Below, piece by piece: positions 33,751 to 41,692 of a stretch of 64,000 bases of DNA. The DNA is taken from the NCBI GenBank assembly GCA_016844955.1, contig JAERTH010000053.1, positions 1 to 64,000 of the forward strand. The letters run 5' to 3'. How positions within the stretch are numbered: the first letter of the stretch is position 1; each line of letters opens with the position of its first letter. A model generated the notes under the pieces. The model was not told where the DNA came from. It searched no databases and saw nothing but the letters and a program-made list of their open reading frames with translations. This DNA comes from Fidelibacterota bacterium (GTDB lineage: Bacteria; Fidelibacterota; UBA8477; JABMPR01). The position numbers were made by a program, and so were the translations under genes.

Positions 33751-34782
33751 TTAGAGTCGCTTTAAAATATTATGGTTACCAATTAAATCTTCAATTTTAC
33801 TAATACCAGTCCCAAACATGACCATTTTCAAGGTCTCTTTCCAGACCCGTAGCTCTTCAACCACAAGCTCAGGATTGGCTTTGAGGGCGGGCTTTAGCAA
33901 CGGACCTGCGATACCCCCCAGGTCTGCTCCCAATGCCAGCGCTTTGGCCAGATCCATGGGTGCTGTCAAACCACCACTGGCAATAACAGCGGAGGTGGTC
34001 TCCAGATTTTCTAGAACCTCAGCTGTTGGCTCTCCCCAATTGGCAAATTCATGGGCAGACCGCTTTAGAGTCAGCTTTTCCTGTGGCAAACGTTCCCGCT
34101 CAATTGAAATCCAATTGCTACCACCCGCCCCGGCAATATCGATGGTTTTCACCCCAACGGTTTCAAGCTTGTGAACCACTTCGGTGGACAGGCCCTGCCC
34201 CACCTCTTTCACAATAATGGGCAATGGAAATTCGCGAATCCATCTCCCTATGGCAGCAAGGGCTCCTTTGAAGTCAGTATCGCCCTCGGGTTGAAATGCT
34301 TCCTGGAGGGGATTCAAATGTATGATCAGACCATCAGCCTTCAAGTCCTGACAAAATCTGGCTACATTATCCATTCCCTTAGAATAAATGATCTGTGCAA
34401 TCCCCAGATTTGCCAGCAGAACAACAGTTGGCGCTTTCTCACGAGCAATAAGGAAGCTATCCCGATGTGCTTCATGCTCCATGGCCGCTCGGATACTTCC
34501 TAGACCTAATGCACATCCTACCCGCTCTGCAGCTTCACCCAGAGATGCATTAAAAGCATAACTCTCCTGAGCACCACCGCTCATGGAACTAATCAGCAGC
34601 GGAAACTGAAGGGGCTTTCCCAGAAAAGTTGTTGAAGTATCAATCTCGGAAAGATTTATCTCCGGAAGGGCATTATGAATAAACCTCCAGCGATCAAATC
34701 CGGCTGAAATGGAAAATTTTAAGGCATCGTCCTGCGCAAGTTTGAGATGGTCGCGCTTACGTTGCTCAATGTCCCTCGTCAA
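33751..34782 (-). CDS. fni: Isopentenyl-diphosphate delta-isomerase, type 2
   Basis: The product has about 343 residues. Type 2 features seen are RDIEQRKRDHLKLA at the N-terminus, FPLLISSMSGGAQ (flavin site), LGLGSIRAAMEH, VKEVGQGLS, VKTIDIAGAGGSNW, and ASGGLTAPMDLAKALALGAD. It is an FMN- and NADPH-dependent enzyme that interconverts IPP and DMAPP. TTG 34782 has GAGG 6 nt upstream and gives MTRDIEQRK. A TTG at 34797 is in frame but lacks a well-placed ribosome site. Either start lies within the 3' end of the phosphohexomutase gene. The polyprenyl synthase follows. Confidence 0.95.
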   Translation of the reverse strand: MTRDIEQRKRDHLKLAQDDALKFSISAGFDRWRFIHNALPEINLSEIDTSTTFLGKPLQFPLLISSMSGGAQESYAFNASLGEAAERVGCALGLGSIRAAMEHEAHRDSFLIAREKAPTVVLLANLGIAQIIYSKGMDNVARFCQDLKADGLIIHLNPLQEAFQPEGDTDFKGALAAIGRWIREFPLPIIVKEVGQGLSTEVVHKLETVGVKTIDIAGAGGSNWISIERERLPQEKLTLKRSAHEFANWGEPTAEVLENLETTSAVIASGGLTAPMDLAKALALGADLGGIAGPLLKPALKANPELVVEELRVWKETLKMVMFGTGISKIEDLIGNHNILKRL

Positions 34783-36142
34783 GGCGAACCTCGCCAAACT
34801 CCGCGATTTTGTTCATCACCAAGGTCTGGATTTCTTCCATGCGTTCAGCAGTTTTGGCTTCGAACCTGACAACCAGAACAGGTTGTGTATTGGAAGCTCT
34901 TACCAATCCCCACCCATCACCAAACCGGATGCGTACACCATCCACATCAATACAGTCATAATTTTCCTTGAAATAGGCCGCTGCATTTTCAGCAATTTCA
35001 AACTTCTCAGAATCTGAGTTACAGGTCAATCTGATCTCTGGTGTTGAATGATATTTTGGCAACTCATCAACCAACTCAGAGAGTGGACGATCAGTTTTAG
35101 AAAGTAGTTCAAGCATCCGGCCACCATTATAAATGGCATCATCAAAACCATAATATCTGTCAGAAAAAAACAGGTGGCCACTCATCTCACCGGAGAAAGG
35201 TGAATTGAGGCTTTTCATATGCGTTTTGATATGGGAGTGTCCAGTTTTGTACATGACGGGAGTTCCACCAAATTCAGTGATTTTTTCCTCAAGCGCTTGT
35301 GAGCACTTCACATCAAAAATGATATGGTCAGCTTTGGATTTGATCACGTCCTGAGCAAACAGAATCATCTGATAATCCGCCCAGACAACATTGCCCTTCT
35401 CGTCAATAACACCCAGACGATCAGCATCCCCATCAAAAGCCAGACCTGCGTCATAGCCCCCACGTTTAATTTCGTCTTGAAGGTCCTTCAAATTGGCTGC
35501 CACTGTTGGATCAGGATGGTGGTTTGGGAAGGTCCCATCCACATCGCAAAAGAGTGCTGTCACTTCACACCCCATCCGTTCATAAACATCAACAGCACAG
35601 AGCGCGGCAGCGGCATTTCCACTGTCAACCACAATACGCATGGGGCGCTTAAGATCGATGCCCCTGACGATATTGTCAGCGTATTCAGCCAGCAAATCAT
35701 ATTCAGTTGCTTCACCTTGACCCACTTCAAAATCATCAGCCTTTATCAGGGCCAACATATCCTGGATATCTGGACCAAAGAATGCGAGTTGGTTAAAAGT
35801 AAGTTTAAAGCCATTGAACTCAGGCGGGTTGTGTGAACCGGTGATCTGACAGGCGCCATCTACATCATCAAAATGGAAAACGCTGAAATAATTTCCAGGC
35901 GTTGGCAGAATGCCAATATCCATGACATTAATACCCGTTGAGAGGGCTCCGGCCTTAAAATATTCCTTTAGCTGAGGTGTGGTGAGGCGAACATCCCCTG
36001 AAAGTGTAATTTTTTTACCGCCACGACGCTTCACAATGGTTGCAAAGGCACGGCCCAGCGCCACCACTACTTCTTCAGGAAAGTCAACGGCTACTTCCCC
36101 ACGGATATCATATTCTCTAAAAATAAAGTCATTTATGTTCAT
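34766..36142 (-). CDS. manB: Phosphomannomutase/phosphoglucomutase
   Basis: The product has 458 residues in the alpha-D-phosphohexomutase family. It starts FREYDIRG. The active-site Ser is S103 in ITGSHNPPEFNGFK. The metal loop is AFDGDADRLGVID (about 235-247). The sugar loop is FSGEMSGHLFF (about 325). The phosphate-binding loop is LVRASNTQPVLVVR near the end. It interconverts hexose 1- and 6-phosphates, and manA in the same window supplies mannose 6-phosphate. It overlaps fni by 17-32 nt and follows murQ by 33 nt. AlgC/ManB-type dual specificity is typical of this length. Confidence 0.93.
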   Translation of the reverse strand: MNINDFIFREYDIRGEVAVDFPEEVVVALGRAFATIVKRRGGKKITLSGDVRLTTPQLKEYFKAGALSTGINVMDIGILPTPGNYFSVFHFDDVDGACQITGSHNPPEFNGFKLTFNQLAFFGPDIQDMLALIKADDFEVGQGEATEYDLLAEYADNIVRGIDLKRPMRIVVDSGNAAAALCAVDVYERMGCEVTALFCDVDGTFPNHHPDPTVAANLKDLQDEIKRGGYDAGLAFDGDADRLGVIDEKGNVVWADYQMILFAQDVIKSKADHIIFDVKCSQALEEKITEFGGTPVMYKTGHSHIKTHMKSLNSPFSGEMSGHLFFSDRYYGFDDAIYNGGRMLELLSKTDRPLSELVDELPKYHSTPEIRLTCNSDSEKFEIAENAAAYFKENYDCIDVDGVRIRFGDGWGLVRASNTQPVLVVRFEAKTAERMEEIQTLVMNKIAEFGEVRLDEGH

Positions 36143-36175
36143 CTGGTGTTTCTCCTGTAAACCTGGTGATCATTC

Positions 36176-37093
36176 TCAAGTGTGTGATTTTTCCAATTCT
36201 TCTACAGCCTGCCGAACATTTCCAGCATAGCGATCCAAATATAGTCGGCTTTCTTCCGCTGAGGCATGGCTTTTCTGCATGACCAGAGCAACTTTAACAT
36301 ACTTATCAGATTTTATGAGTAGGTCAGTTGCTTCTTCGTAGCTGCAACTCGTGATGGTGGATACGATACGGCGTGCTCTGTCCTCAAGCTTCACATTGGT
36401 GGCTTTCAGATCGACCATTAGATTCTCAAAAACTTTTCCGCGCTTTACCATGGCCGCAGTGGAAATCATGTTGAGGACCATTTTGGTAGCTGTCCCGGAC
36501 TTCATTCGAGTAGAGCCAGTGACTACTTCTGGTCCCACGGGTACTGAGATAAGCACATCTACATCAATATCGATATGGCTGCGGTCGGCACAGGTAAAAA
36601 AGACGGTAGAAGCCCCCAACTCTCTGGCACGCTCCAGGGATCCAAGTACATAGGGTGTCACTCCACTGGTGGCAATACCCATGACTACATCTTGTTCTGT
36701 TACTTTTATATCATCCACCAGTTTGCGACCATCAATGGGAAAATCCTCAGCACCTTCAACTGCTGTGCGCAAGGCGGTGTCGCCGCCGGCGATAAATCCC
36801 TGAACCCGTTCTGGTGAAGCATTAAAGGTTGGTGGAATTTCTGATGCATCCAGAACACCCAATCTACCAGAGGTCCCTGCCCCAACATATATCAGACGTC
36901 CATCACCTTGAAAGGCTTTATCAACAAGTATAGTTGCCTGTTCAATATCATCGATTTGTTCAGCAACGCGGCTGGCAATAATCTGATCTTCATTGTTAAT
37001 AATATCCAGAATATCGCGAATGGAGGCAGTATCCAGGTTCATACTGTTGGGGTTGCGTTGTTCTGTTAATAATTTTCCTAATTTCGATGTCAT
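36176..37093 (-). CDS. murQ: N-acetylmuramic acid 6-phosphate etherase
   Basis: The product has 305 residues. The SIS-domain motif is RLIYVGAGTSGRLGVLDASE, with general acid E85 in DASEIPPTF and the second catalytic region GDTALRTAVEGAED (E113). IATSGVTPYVLGSLERAREL and STRMKSGTATKMVLNMIST are family-typical. It cleaves the lactyl ether of MurNAc-6-P to give GlcNAc-6-P in peptidoglycan recycling. No MurNAc kinase (AnmK/MurK) or PTS is adjacent. The gene begins 9 nt after the CMD-family gene and leads into the phosphohexomutase. Grouping with isoprenoid genes suggests envelope-building supply, which is inference. Confidence 0.95.
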   Translation of the reverse strand: MTSKLGKLLTEQRNPNSMNLDTASIRDILDIINNEDQIIASRVAEQIDDIEQATILVDKAFQGDGRLIYVGAGTSGRLGVLDASEIPPTFNASPERVQGFIAGGDTALRTAVEGAEDFPIDGRKLVDDIKVTEQDVVMGIATSGVTPYVLGSLERARELGASTVFFTCADRSHIDIDVDVLISVPVGPEVVTGSTRMKSGTATKMVLNMISTAAMVKRGKVFENLMVDLKATNVKLEDRARRIVSTITSCSYEEATDLLIKSDKYVKVALVMQKSHASAEESRLYLDRYAGNVRQAVEELEKSHT

Positions 37094-37102
37094 GTGATGT
37101 TT

Positions 37103-37780
37103 TTACTCCCCGTGACGGTTGGTCTGTGTCGATAATACTTGCCGGGTAACCCTTTCAAAGGGCTCCCTCAATTCGGCGGCAATTATACATTGGAACATGT
37201 TTGTAAACCAAATGATATCAACCGCTTTCACTCCGGAATAATGGGCACCCCTAACATGCGCCTGGTATTGGTTGATCATCCCGGTTGCCATCAGCGATAC
37301 GAGCACGGCCAATTCTCGATCCTGGAGGCTCAAACCCGGTCTTGAGAGCACGCGGCCATAGCCATCCTCAATCATCCAGCGGGTTAAATCGGGATGCAGT
37401 TCATCCATCACCTCTACCAATCGTGGATGATAGTCCCCATAAACTGTTCTGCTGGTGGCTTCACCGGCTTGCTTGCGATCTTCAATGCGTGTTTCAACAC
37501 CTCCTGCAGGATAAAATGTCCGCAGCTGCTTCAGGGCTTCAATGGTTTTGGGGAATCCGGCAAAAAGCAGGGTCTGCAAAATGGCTTCTTCCACCGCTTC
37601 CAGATCAAGTATGCCTTCACATCGTGAGAGCGAATCTTTTAATAATTCCTCATCATTAAGGCTGGTACCGGCCACCACCATCCCCAGTAGCAATTGACGT
37701 TTTCGAACCTCGTCTTGCTCTGAGGACCACTCCCTCAGCAACTGTGAGCGGTGTGAATTTGGATTCGATGAAACAGTCAT
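37103..37780 (-). CDS. Carboxymuconolactone decarboxylase (CMD/AhpD-like) family protein
   Basis: The product has 225 residues with two CMD-like helical units. EEAILQTLLFAGFPKTIEALK lies at about 60-82. LSLQDRELAVLVSLMATGMI, followed by QYQAHVRGAHYSGVKAVD, lies at about 150-188. The AhpD-type C-x-x-C is absent, so peroxidase activity is not expected. The fold is shared by decarboxylases and many uncharacterised proteins. It is the first gene of the minus-strand operon through murQ, phosphohexomutase, fni, polyprenyl synthase and nuclease. Its start faces the CorC gene across 180 bp. Confidence 0.82.
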   Translation of the reverse strand: MTVSSNPNSHRSQLLREWSSEQDEVRKRQLLLGMVVAGTSLNDEELLKDSLSRCEGILDLEAVEEAILQTLLFAGFPKTIEALKQLRTFYPAGGVETRIEDRKQAGEATSRTVYGDYHPRLVEVMDELHPDLTRWMIEDGYGRVLSRPGLSLQDRELAVLVSLMATGMINQYQAHVRGAHYSGVKAVDIIWFTNMFQCIIAAELREPFERVTRQVLSTQTNRHGE

Positions 37781-37877
37781 AGGCTTATAGGATAATCGTC
37801 ATTAATGGGTATAAAACCAGTATTTTTTGCTTCGCCGGTAATTCCTCAAACTACATTCAAGTAAAAAGTGTGGTCTA

Positions 37878-37906
37878 TTGTTCAGGCTTGAAACCAATTA
37901 TATTAT
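37878..37906 (+). promoter_or_regulatory. Candidate promoter for the CorC-permease pair
   Basis: TTGTTC (37878-37883) and TATTAT (37901-37906) are separated by exactly 17 bp and lie 55 bp before the ATG at 37961. The -10 matches consensus at five of six positions; the -35 keeps only TTG. It is in the divergent space shared with the CMD-led operon. The call is by eye. Confidence 0.35.
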
Positions 37907-37960
37907 AAGTATGTTAAACGTGAATATGAACCACAGCATAATATTTAGTTATATCCCTGA

Positions 37961-39160
37961 ATGATTGAAATCATCCTTGCCATAATCGGTCTGATTCTCA
38001 GTTTTATCTTTGCTGGCGCAGAGATAGCACTCTTGTCTTCAAATCGGCTCCAGCTCGAAGTCTGGCAACGTCGTTCAGTACGTGGATCTACTTCTGCCAT
38101 GAAGGCCAGTCAGGATCCAGAGCAGTTTCTTACCGCCACACTGGTAGGAAATAATATTGCTAATATTCTAACCACCTCTTTTGCCACAGTTATGTTGATC
38201 CGCGTCATCCCTTATGAAGGGTTGATCCTACTGATTATATCAGTGAGTGTGTTGATCTTTGGTGAAATAATTCCCAAAACCCTGTTTCGTGAATTTCCCA
38301 ATGCCTCTATGTTATTCTTCGGTCGTTTTGTCAGAATTGCCGAGATCATTTTTTATCCGCTGACCGTAATACTGGGGTTTTATCGTCGCAGGGTTTTGCA
38401 CAGTGATGAGGTGGAAAGTCAGACCAACCTTGATTCAGAAGAACTGCATCTGCTCTTTAATGATCCGCGTGAGGAGAGTGGTGTAGATGTGCATGAGCGT
38501 CAAACTATTGCGCGTATATTTACTTTCAAGGATACCAGCATTAGTGAGGTGATGACCCCCCGACCTGACATGACCTCTGTATCCATAGACAGCACCATGG
38601 AGGAAGTAGAATCAGCCTTTCTGGAATCCGGTTACTCCAAGCTTCCGGTTTATGAAGAGACCATTGATGACATTAAGGGCATTGTATTCCTACATGACAT
38701 TTTTCGGGGTGCGAAAGAACTGCGGGAAGTCATACGTGAAGCCTATTTCGTCCCTGAGACCAAAGCAGCCGATGAACTGCTGACTGAATTGCAGGCCAAA
38801 AGGTTATCCATCTCGATTGTAATTGACGAATATGGTGGGACTGCGGGACTCATTACCATGGAAGACCTTTCTGAAGAATTGTTTGGGGAATTCACCGATG
38901 CTTTCGATGAAGAGGACGCCCCTGTACGCACCCTTGAAAAAGGGTTTCTCATCAAGGGAAATGCTGAAATCGATCTACTGAATGAACAATATGATTTTAA
39001 CATTCCCCCTGGTGAATATGAAACCCTGGCCGGATTTCTCATCGAAAGCCTTGGGCATATACCACAGAAAAATGAACAATTTCTCACAGAAACAACCCGC
39101 TATGTGATCTCTTCCTCTACTGCAACCCGCATTGAAACCGTCTTCGTACAAGGACGCTAA
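37961..39160 (+). CDS. CorC/HlyC-type CNNM domain transporter
   Basis: The product has 399 residues. The N-terminal DUF21/CNNM membrane domain (1-145) has FAGAEIALLSSNRLQL, VGNNIANILTTS and FGEIIPKTLFRE. Two CBS modules follow (about 185-300: SEVMTPRPDMTSVSID, GYSKLPVYEETIDDIKG, IVIDEYGGTAGLITMEDLSE). The C-terminal CorC_HlyC domain (about 310-399) has GFLIKGNAEIDLLNE and YETLAGFLIESLGHIP. Members are linked to magnesium/cobalt efflux and sometimes wrongly called hemolysins. Its 3' end overlaps or closely precedes the LptF/G-type permease gene. Confidence 0.93.
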   Translation: MIEIILAIIGLILSFIFAGAEIALLSSNRLQLEVWQRRSVRGSTSAMKASQDPEQFLTATLVGNNIANILTTSFATVMLIRVIPYEGLILLIISVSVLIFGEIIPKTLFREFPNASMLFFGRFVRIAEIIFYPLTVILGFYRRRVLHSDEVESQTNLDSEELHLLFNDPREESGVDVHERQTIARIFTFKDTSISEVMTPRPDMTSVSIDSTMEEVESAFLESGYSKLPVYEETIDDIKGIVFLHDIFRGAKELREVIREAYFVPETKAADELLTELQAKRLSISIVIDEYGGTAGLITMEDLSEELFGEFTDAFDEEDAPVRTLEKGFLIKGNAEIDLLNEQYDFNIPPGEYETLAGFLIESLGHIPQKNEQFLTETTRYVISSSTATRIETVFVQGR

Positions 39161-39173
39161 CCAGAGAACCAGG

Positions 39174-40265
39174 TTGGGCTTTATTTCACTCATAGATCGC
39201 TATCTGATCCGGGCTTTTTTTTCAACCATGTGGACCGTGCTGATTGGCCTGGTTGGCATCTTCACCATTGCAGATTTTGTTGAAAAGATCGATAACTTCG
39301 TCGATGCCGGCGCAGGCGCTGATCTTATGCTGGTCTACTACGGCTACAGCCTTCCCTACTTTATAGATATGGCGCTGCCCATGAGCATGCTGCTGGCAAC
39401 TGTATTTTCCCTGGGTAATCTGAATAAAAACTATGAGATCGCAGCAATGCGGGCCTCGGGTATCAGTATGCTGCGTATTGCCAGACCTCTGCTCATCCTG
39501 GGAATAATCTTTACTGCTTTTCAATTTACGTTTCAAAATTTGGTCGTCATGCCTTTCAACCATCAGCAAAAGGAAATCACCCGCAATATCCTCAAGCCGA
39601 AAAAAAGCCCGCGTAGATTGAAAGAGGTGGTGCGTCAGGATTTGAATGGAAATATAATTGTCATCAAGTCCTTCGATGTTAACAGGAATGTGGGTAAAGA
39701 CATTTCCATTCTGGCCTACAGAGATTCCGGTATCACGGAGCGCTGGGATTTTGTTTCACTCACCTGGAATGATTCACTGCACACCTGGAACAAAAGCGAG
39801 GGTTTAAATCGTCGGTTTGATGCTGAGGGGCGTCTCCTGTTCTCAGAAATAAATCTCACGGACAACTTACCGGTTACCATTACCCCTGCTGACATTCGCA
39901 AGGAGCAGATACGGCCCAACGAAATGAATATTTTTCAACTCGGTGAATTTATTGAAAAGAAAAAAGCGCTGGGGCTAAATCCCCATCGTTGGGTTGTGGA
40001 TTATCACTTCAAGTTGGCTTTTGTGATGACCGGATTCATTGTCATTTTTCTGGGAATCAGCTTTGCATTGCAGGGCACCAGAGAAAATCTGGCGCTGGGA
40101 GTTGGCAAAAGTGTTATCGCTCTATTCGTGTACTACATCTTGCTCATCGGTGGTCAAAAAATTGCCTACAATAGCTCCCTCTATCCCGTCTTTGCAGTCT
40201 GGTTTGGGAATATTGTGCTGTTTATTTCCGGGACCTGGCTTTTCTCTCAAACTGCAAAAAAATAA
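39174..40265 (+). CDS. LptF/LptG (YjgP/YjgQ) family permease
   Basis: The product has about 363 residues from TTG 39174, which follows AGAGAACCAGG. An in-frame TTG at 39132, inside the CorC gene, adds 14 residues without a ribosome site. The N-terminal membrane part has ISLIDRYLIRAFFSTM, ALPMSMLLATVFSLG and NYEIAAMRASGISMLRIARP. A periplasmic beta-jellyroll (about 140-270) and three C-terminal helices follow. LptF/G with LptB2 drive lipopolysaccharide from the inner membrane to the periplasmic bridge. Only one permease is encoded here; its partner must be elsewhere. LptF versus LptG cannot be settled. Confidence 0.9.
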   Translation: MGFISLIDRYLIRAFFSTMWTVLIGLVGIFTIADFVEKIDNFVDAGAGADLMLVYYGYSLPYFIDMALPMSMLLATVFSLGNLNKNYEIAAMRASGISMLRIARPLLILGIIFTAFQFTFQNLVVMPFNHQQKEITRNILKPKKSPRRLKEVVRQDLNGNIIVIKSFDVNRNVGKDISILAYRDSGITERWDFVSLTWNDSLHTWNKSEGLNRRFDAEGRLLFSEINLTDNLPVTITPADIRKEQIRPNEMNIFQLGEFIEKKKALGLNPHRWVVDYHFKLAFVMTGFIVIFLGISFALQGTRENLALGVGKSVIALFVYYILLIGGQKIAYNSSLYPVFAVWFGNIVLFISGTWLFSQTAKK

Positions 40266-40286
40266 AAAAACCGGGATACCCCGGTT
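40264..40286 (-). terminator. Intrinsic terminator of the long minus-strand run
   Basis: On the minus strand AACCGGG-GTAT-CCCGGTT forms a perfect 7-bp GC-rich stem (40269-40286), followed by a run of T (40264-40270 read in reverse). This is a textbook Rho-independent terminator 33 nt after the stop of the beta-barrel gene. The plus-strand permease ends at 40265 and may share the hairpin, but on that strand the U-run is lacking. Confidence 0.85.
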
Positions 40287-40318
40287 CAACTTAAATCACC
40301 TGAATTTTGCTTGCTGAA

Positions 40319-41692
40319 TTAGCGTTTGAACTGGAAGCTGATGCCAAACTCAATACCTTCGGCTGTGGCAAATGACATTCCACCCAAGAGCTTGAGCGCC
40401 AGGTCTGCATCAAACCAGATGAGATGGACACCGGTCCCCAATGAGGCTTCACGACCATAAGGCCCGCCAAACGCCATACCTGATCGAATCGGAACCATTT
40501 TAAATCGTATCCATTCTGCAGCAATGGCCATTCTCCAGGATTGGTTGGCAAAATAATAATCATCCAGACCAGCAGAGATATCGGCCATTAAGATGAAATC
40601 GTTTTTGTACTGGTAGCTCCCACCAAAACGAAACATGGCGGGATAATTCATGCGGATACTGTCCGGTGTTGCAACGGGTTGATCCTGAAGATTAAAGAGA
40701 CTATCTGAGTTTGCCAGGGCACTGGTTACGTTCACATTTTCCAGTTCCATGCTATACAGTGTACTCGCTGAAAAAGATGAACTATCAGTAGAAATCTGAA
40801 ACATATCTCTTACAGGCACCAGCGATTCGATGAGACCAATATTTTTGGCGATAAAATTATCATCATTGCCCCAATTGATAAACCCGATGACATTGTTGAT
40901 GGCTAGCCCAAATTGCCAATTGTTGATTTTACGCGTATTGAAACCCAGATCAATGGCCATACCATTGCCACCAATGGCGCGGGTATAACGGTAGAAGCCG
41001 TCCGATTCAAGACCGGTAGCCTGGGTGCTAAATGTTCCACCTGAAGAGTCAATACCGGCAAAACCAATTCCGGCCAGATACTTGATGGTGGCACCCACGT
41101 TGTATTTTTCGAATGGAATAGCGAACGAAAAGCCAAAATTCGTAACCATGAGCAGGTCCTGAGCCAAGGCCAGGTTAAACGAGCGACCGATCTGATTTCC
41201 CTCCATGACTATTTCAAACAGCGCACGGGGAATCGCATTTCGGGAGTAATACTCCACACCTGAGGTGAAGGCATAATTGCCTACTGAAAAATTGAGGACA
41301 GGTAATGGCAAGCTCAGCCCCAGACCAAAAGCGAGGCCTTCTTCTGGAATCTCAGATAGCAGGAATTCTTTATGGGTCATATCTCGACCGATCATTTCTG
41401 TTTCCAGATCAAAAGGATCACCATTTCTGTCACCAGTGAAATATTGATTGAATAGCGCCAGCGACATGAAATTATTGAAGGCTGCTACCTTCACATCAAT
41501 CAGGTCAGCGCTAAAGGTGAGGTCTTCTGTATACCCAAGGTTGGCGGGATTGTAGCCAATGGCCGAGATTCCCCGTGAGCTCACGGTATAGGCATTGCAA
41601 AGTGCCAGACCGCGGGCATCGATATGGGCCTGCCCGAATGCTGATGCAATCAATAGCATTCCCACCAGGGTAATCTGGATCAATCGCTTCAT
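40319..41692 (-). CDS. Outer-membrane beta-barrel protein, DUF5723/PorV-like
   Basis: The product has 457 residues. The signal peptide is 1-20 (LVGMLLIASAFGQAH). ARGLALCNAYTVSSRGISAI and GYNPANLGYT form the N-terminal motif shared by FadL/PorV/DUF5723 barrels of FCB bacteria. Alternating amphipathic strands run to the C-terminus, which ends GIEFGISFQFKR with an aromatic near the end. It is expected to sit in the outer membrane. Its ATG overlaps the stop of the large lipoprotein gene as ATGA, so the two are co-translated and probably work together. A terminator follows 33 nt downstream. Confidence 0.8.
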   Translation of the reverse strand: MKRLIQITLVGMLLIASAFGQAHIDARGLALCNAYTVSSRGISAIGYNPANLGYTEDLTFSADLIDVKVAAFNNFMSLALFNQYFTGDRNGDPFDLETEMIGRDMTHKEFLLSEIPEEGLAFGLGLSLPLPVLNFSVGNYAFTSGVEYYSRNAIPRALFEIVMEGNQIGRSFNLALAQDLLMVTNFGFSFAIPFEKYNVGATIKYLAGIGFAGIDSSGGTFSTQATGLESDGFYRYTRAIGGNGMAIDLGFNTRKINNWQFGLAINNVIGFINWGNDDNFIAKNIGLIESLVPVRDMFQISTDSSSFSASTLYSMELENVNVTSALANSDSLFNLQDQPVATPDSIRMNYPAMFRFGGSYQYKNDFILMADISAGLDDYYFANQSWRMAIAAEWIRFKMVPIRSGMAFGGPYGREASLGTGVHLIWFDADLALKLLGGMSFATAEGIEFGISFQFKR

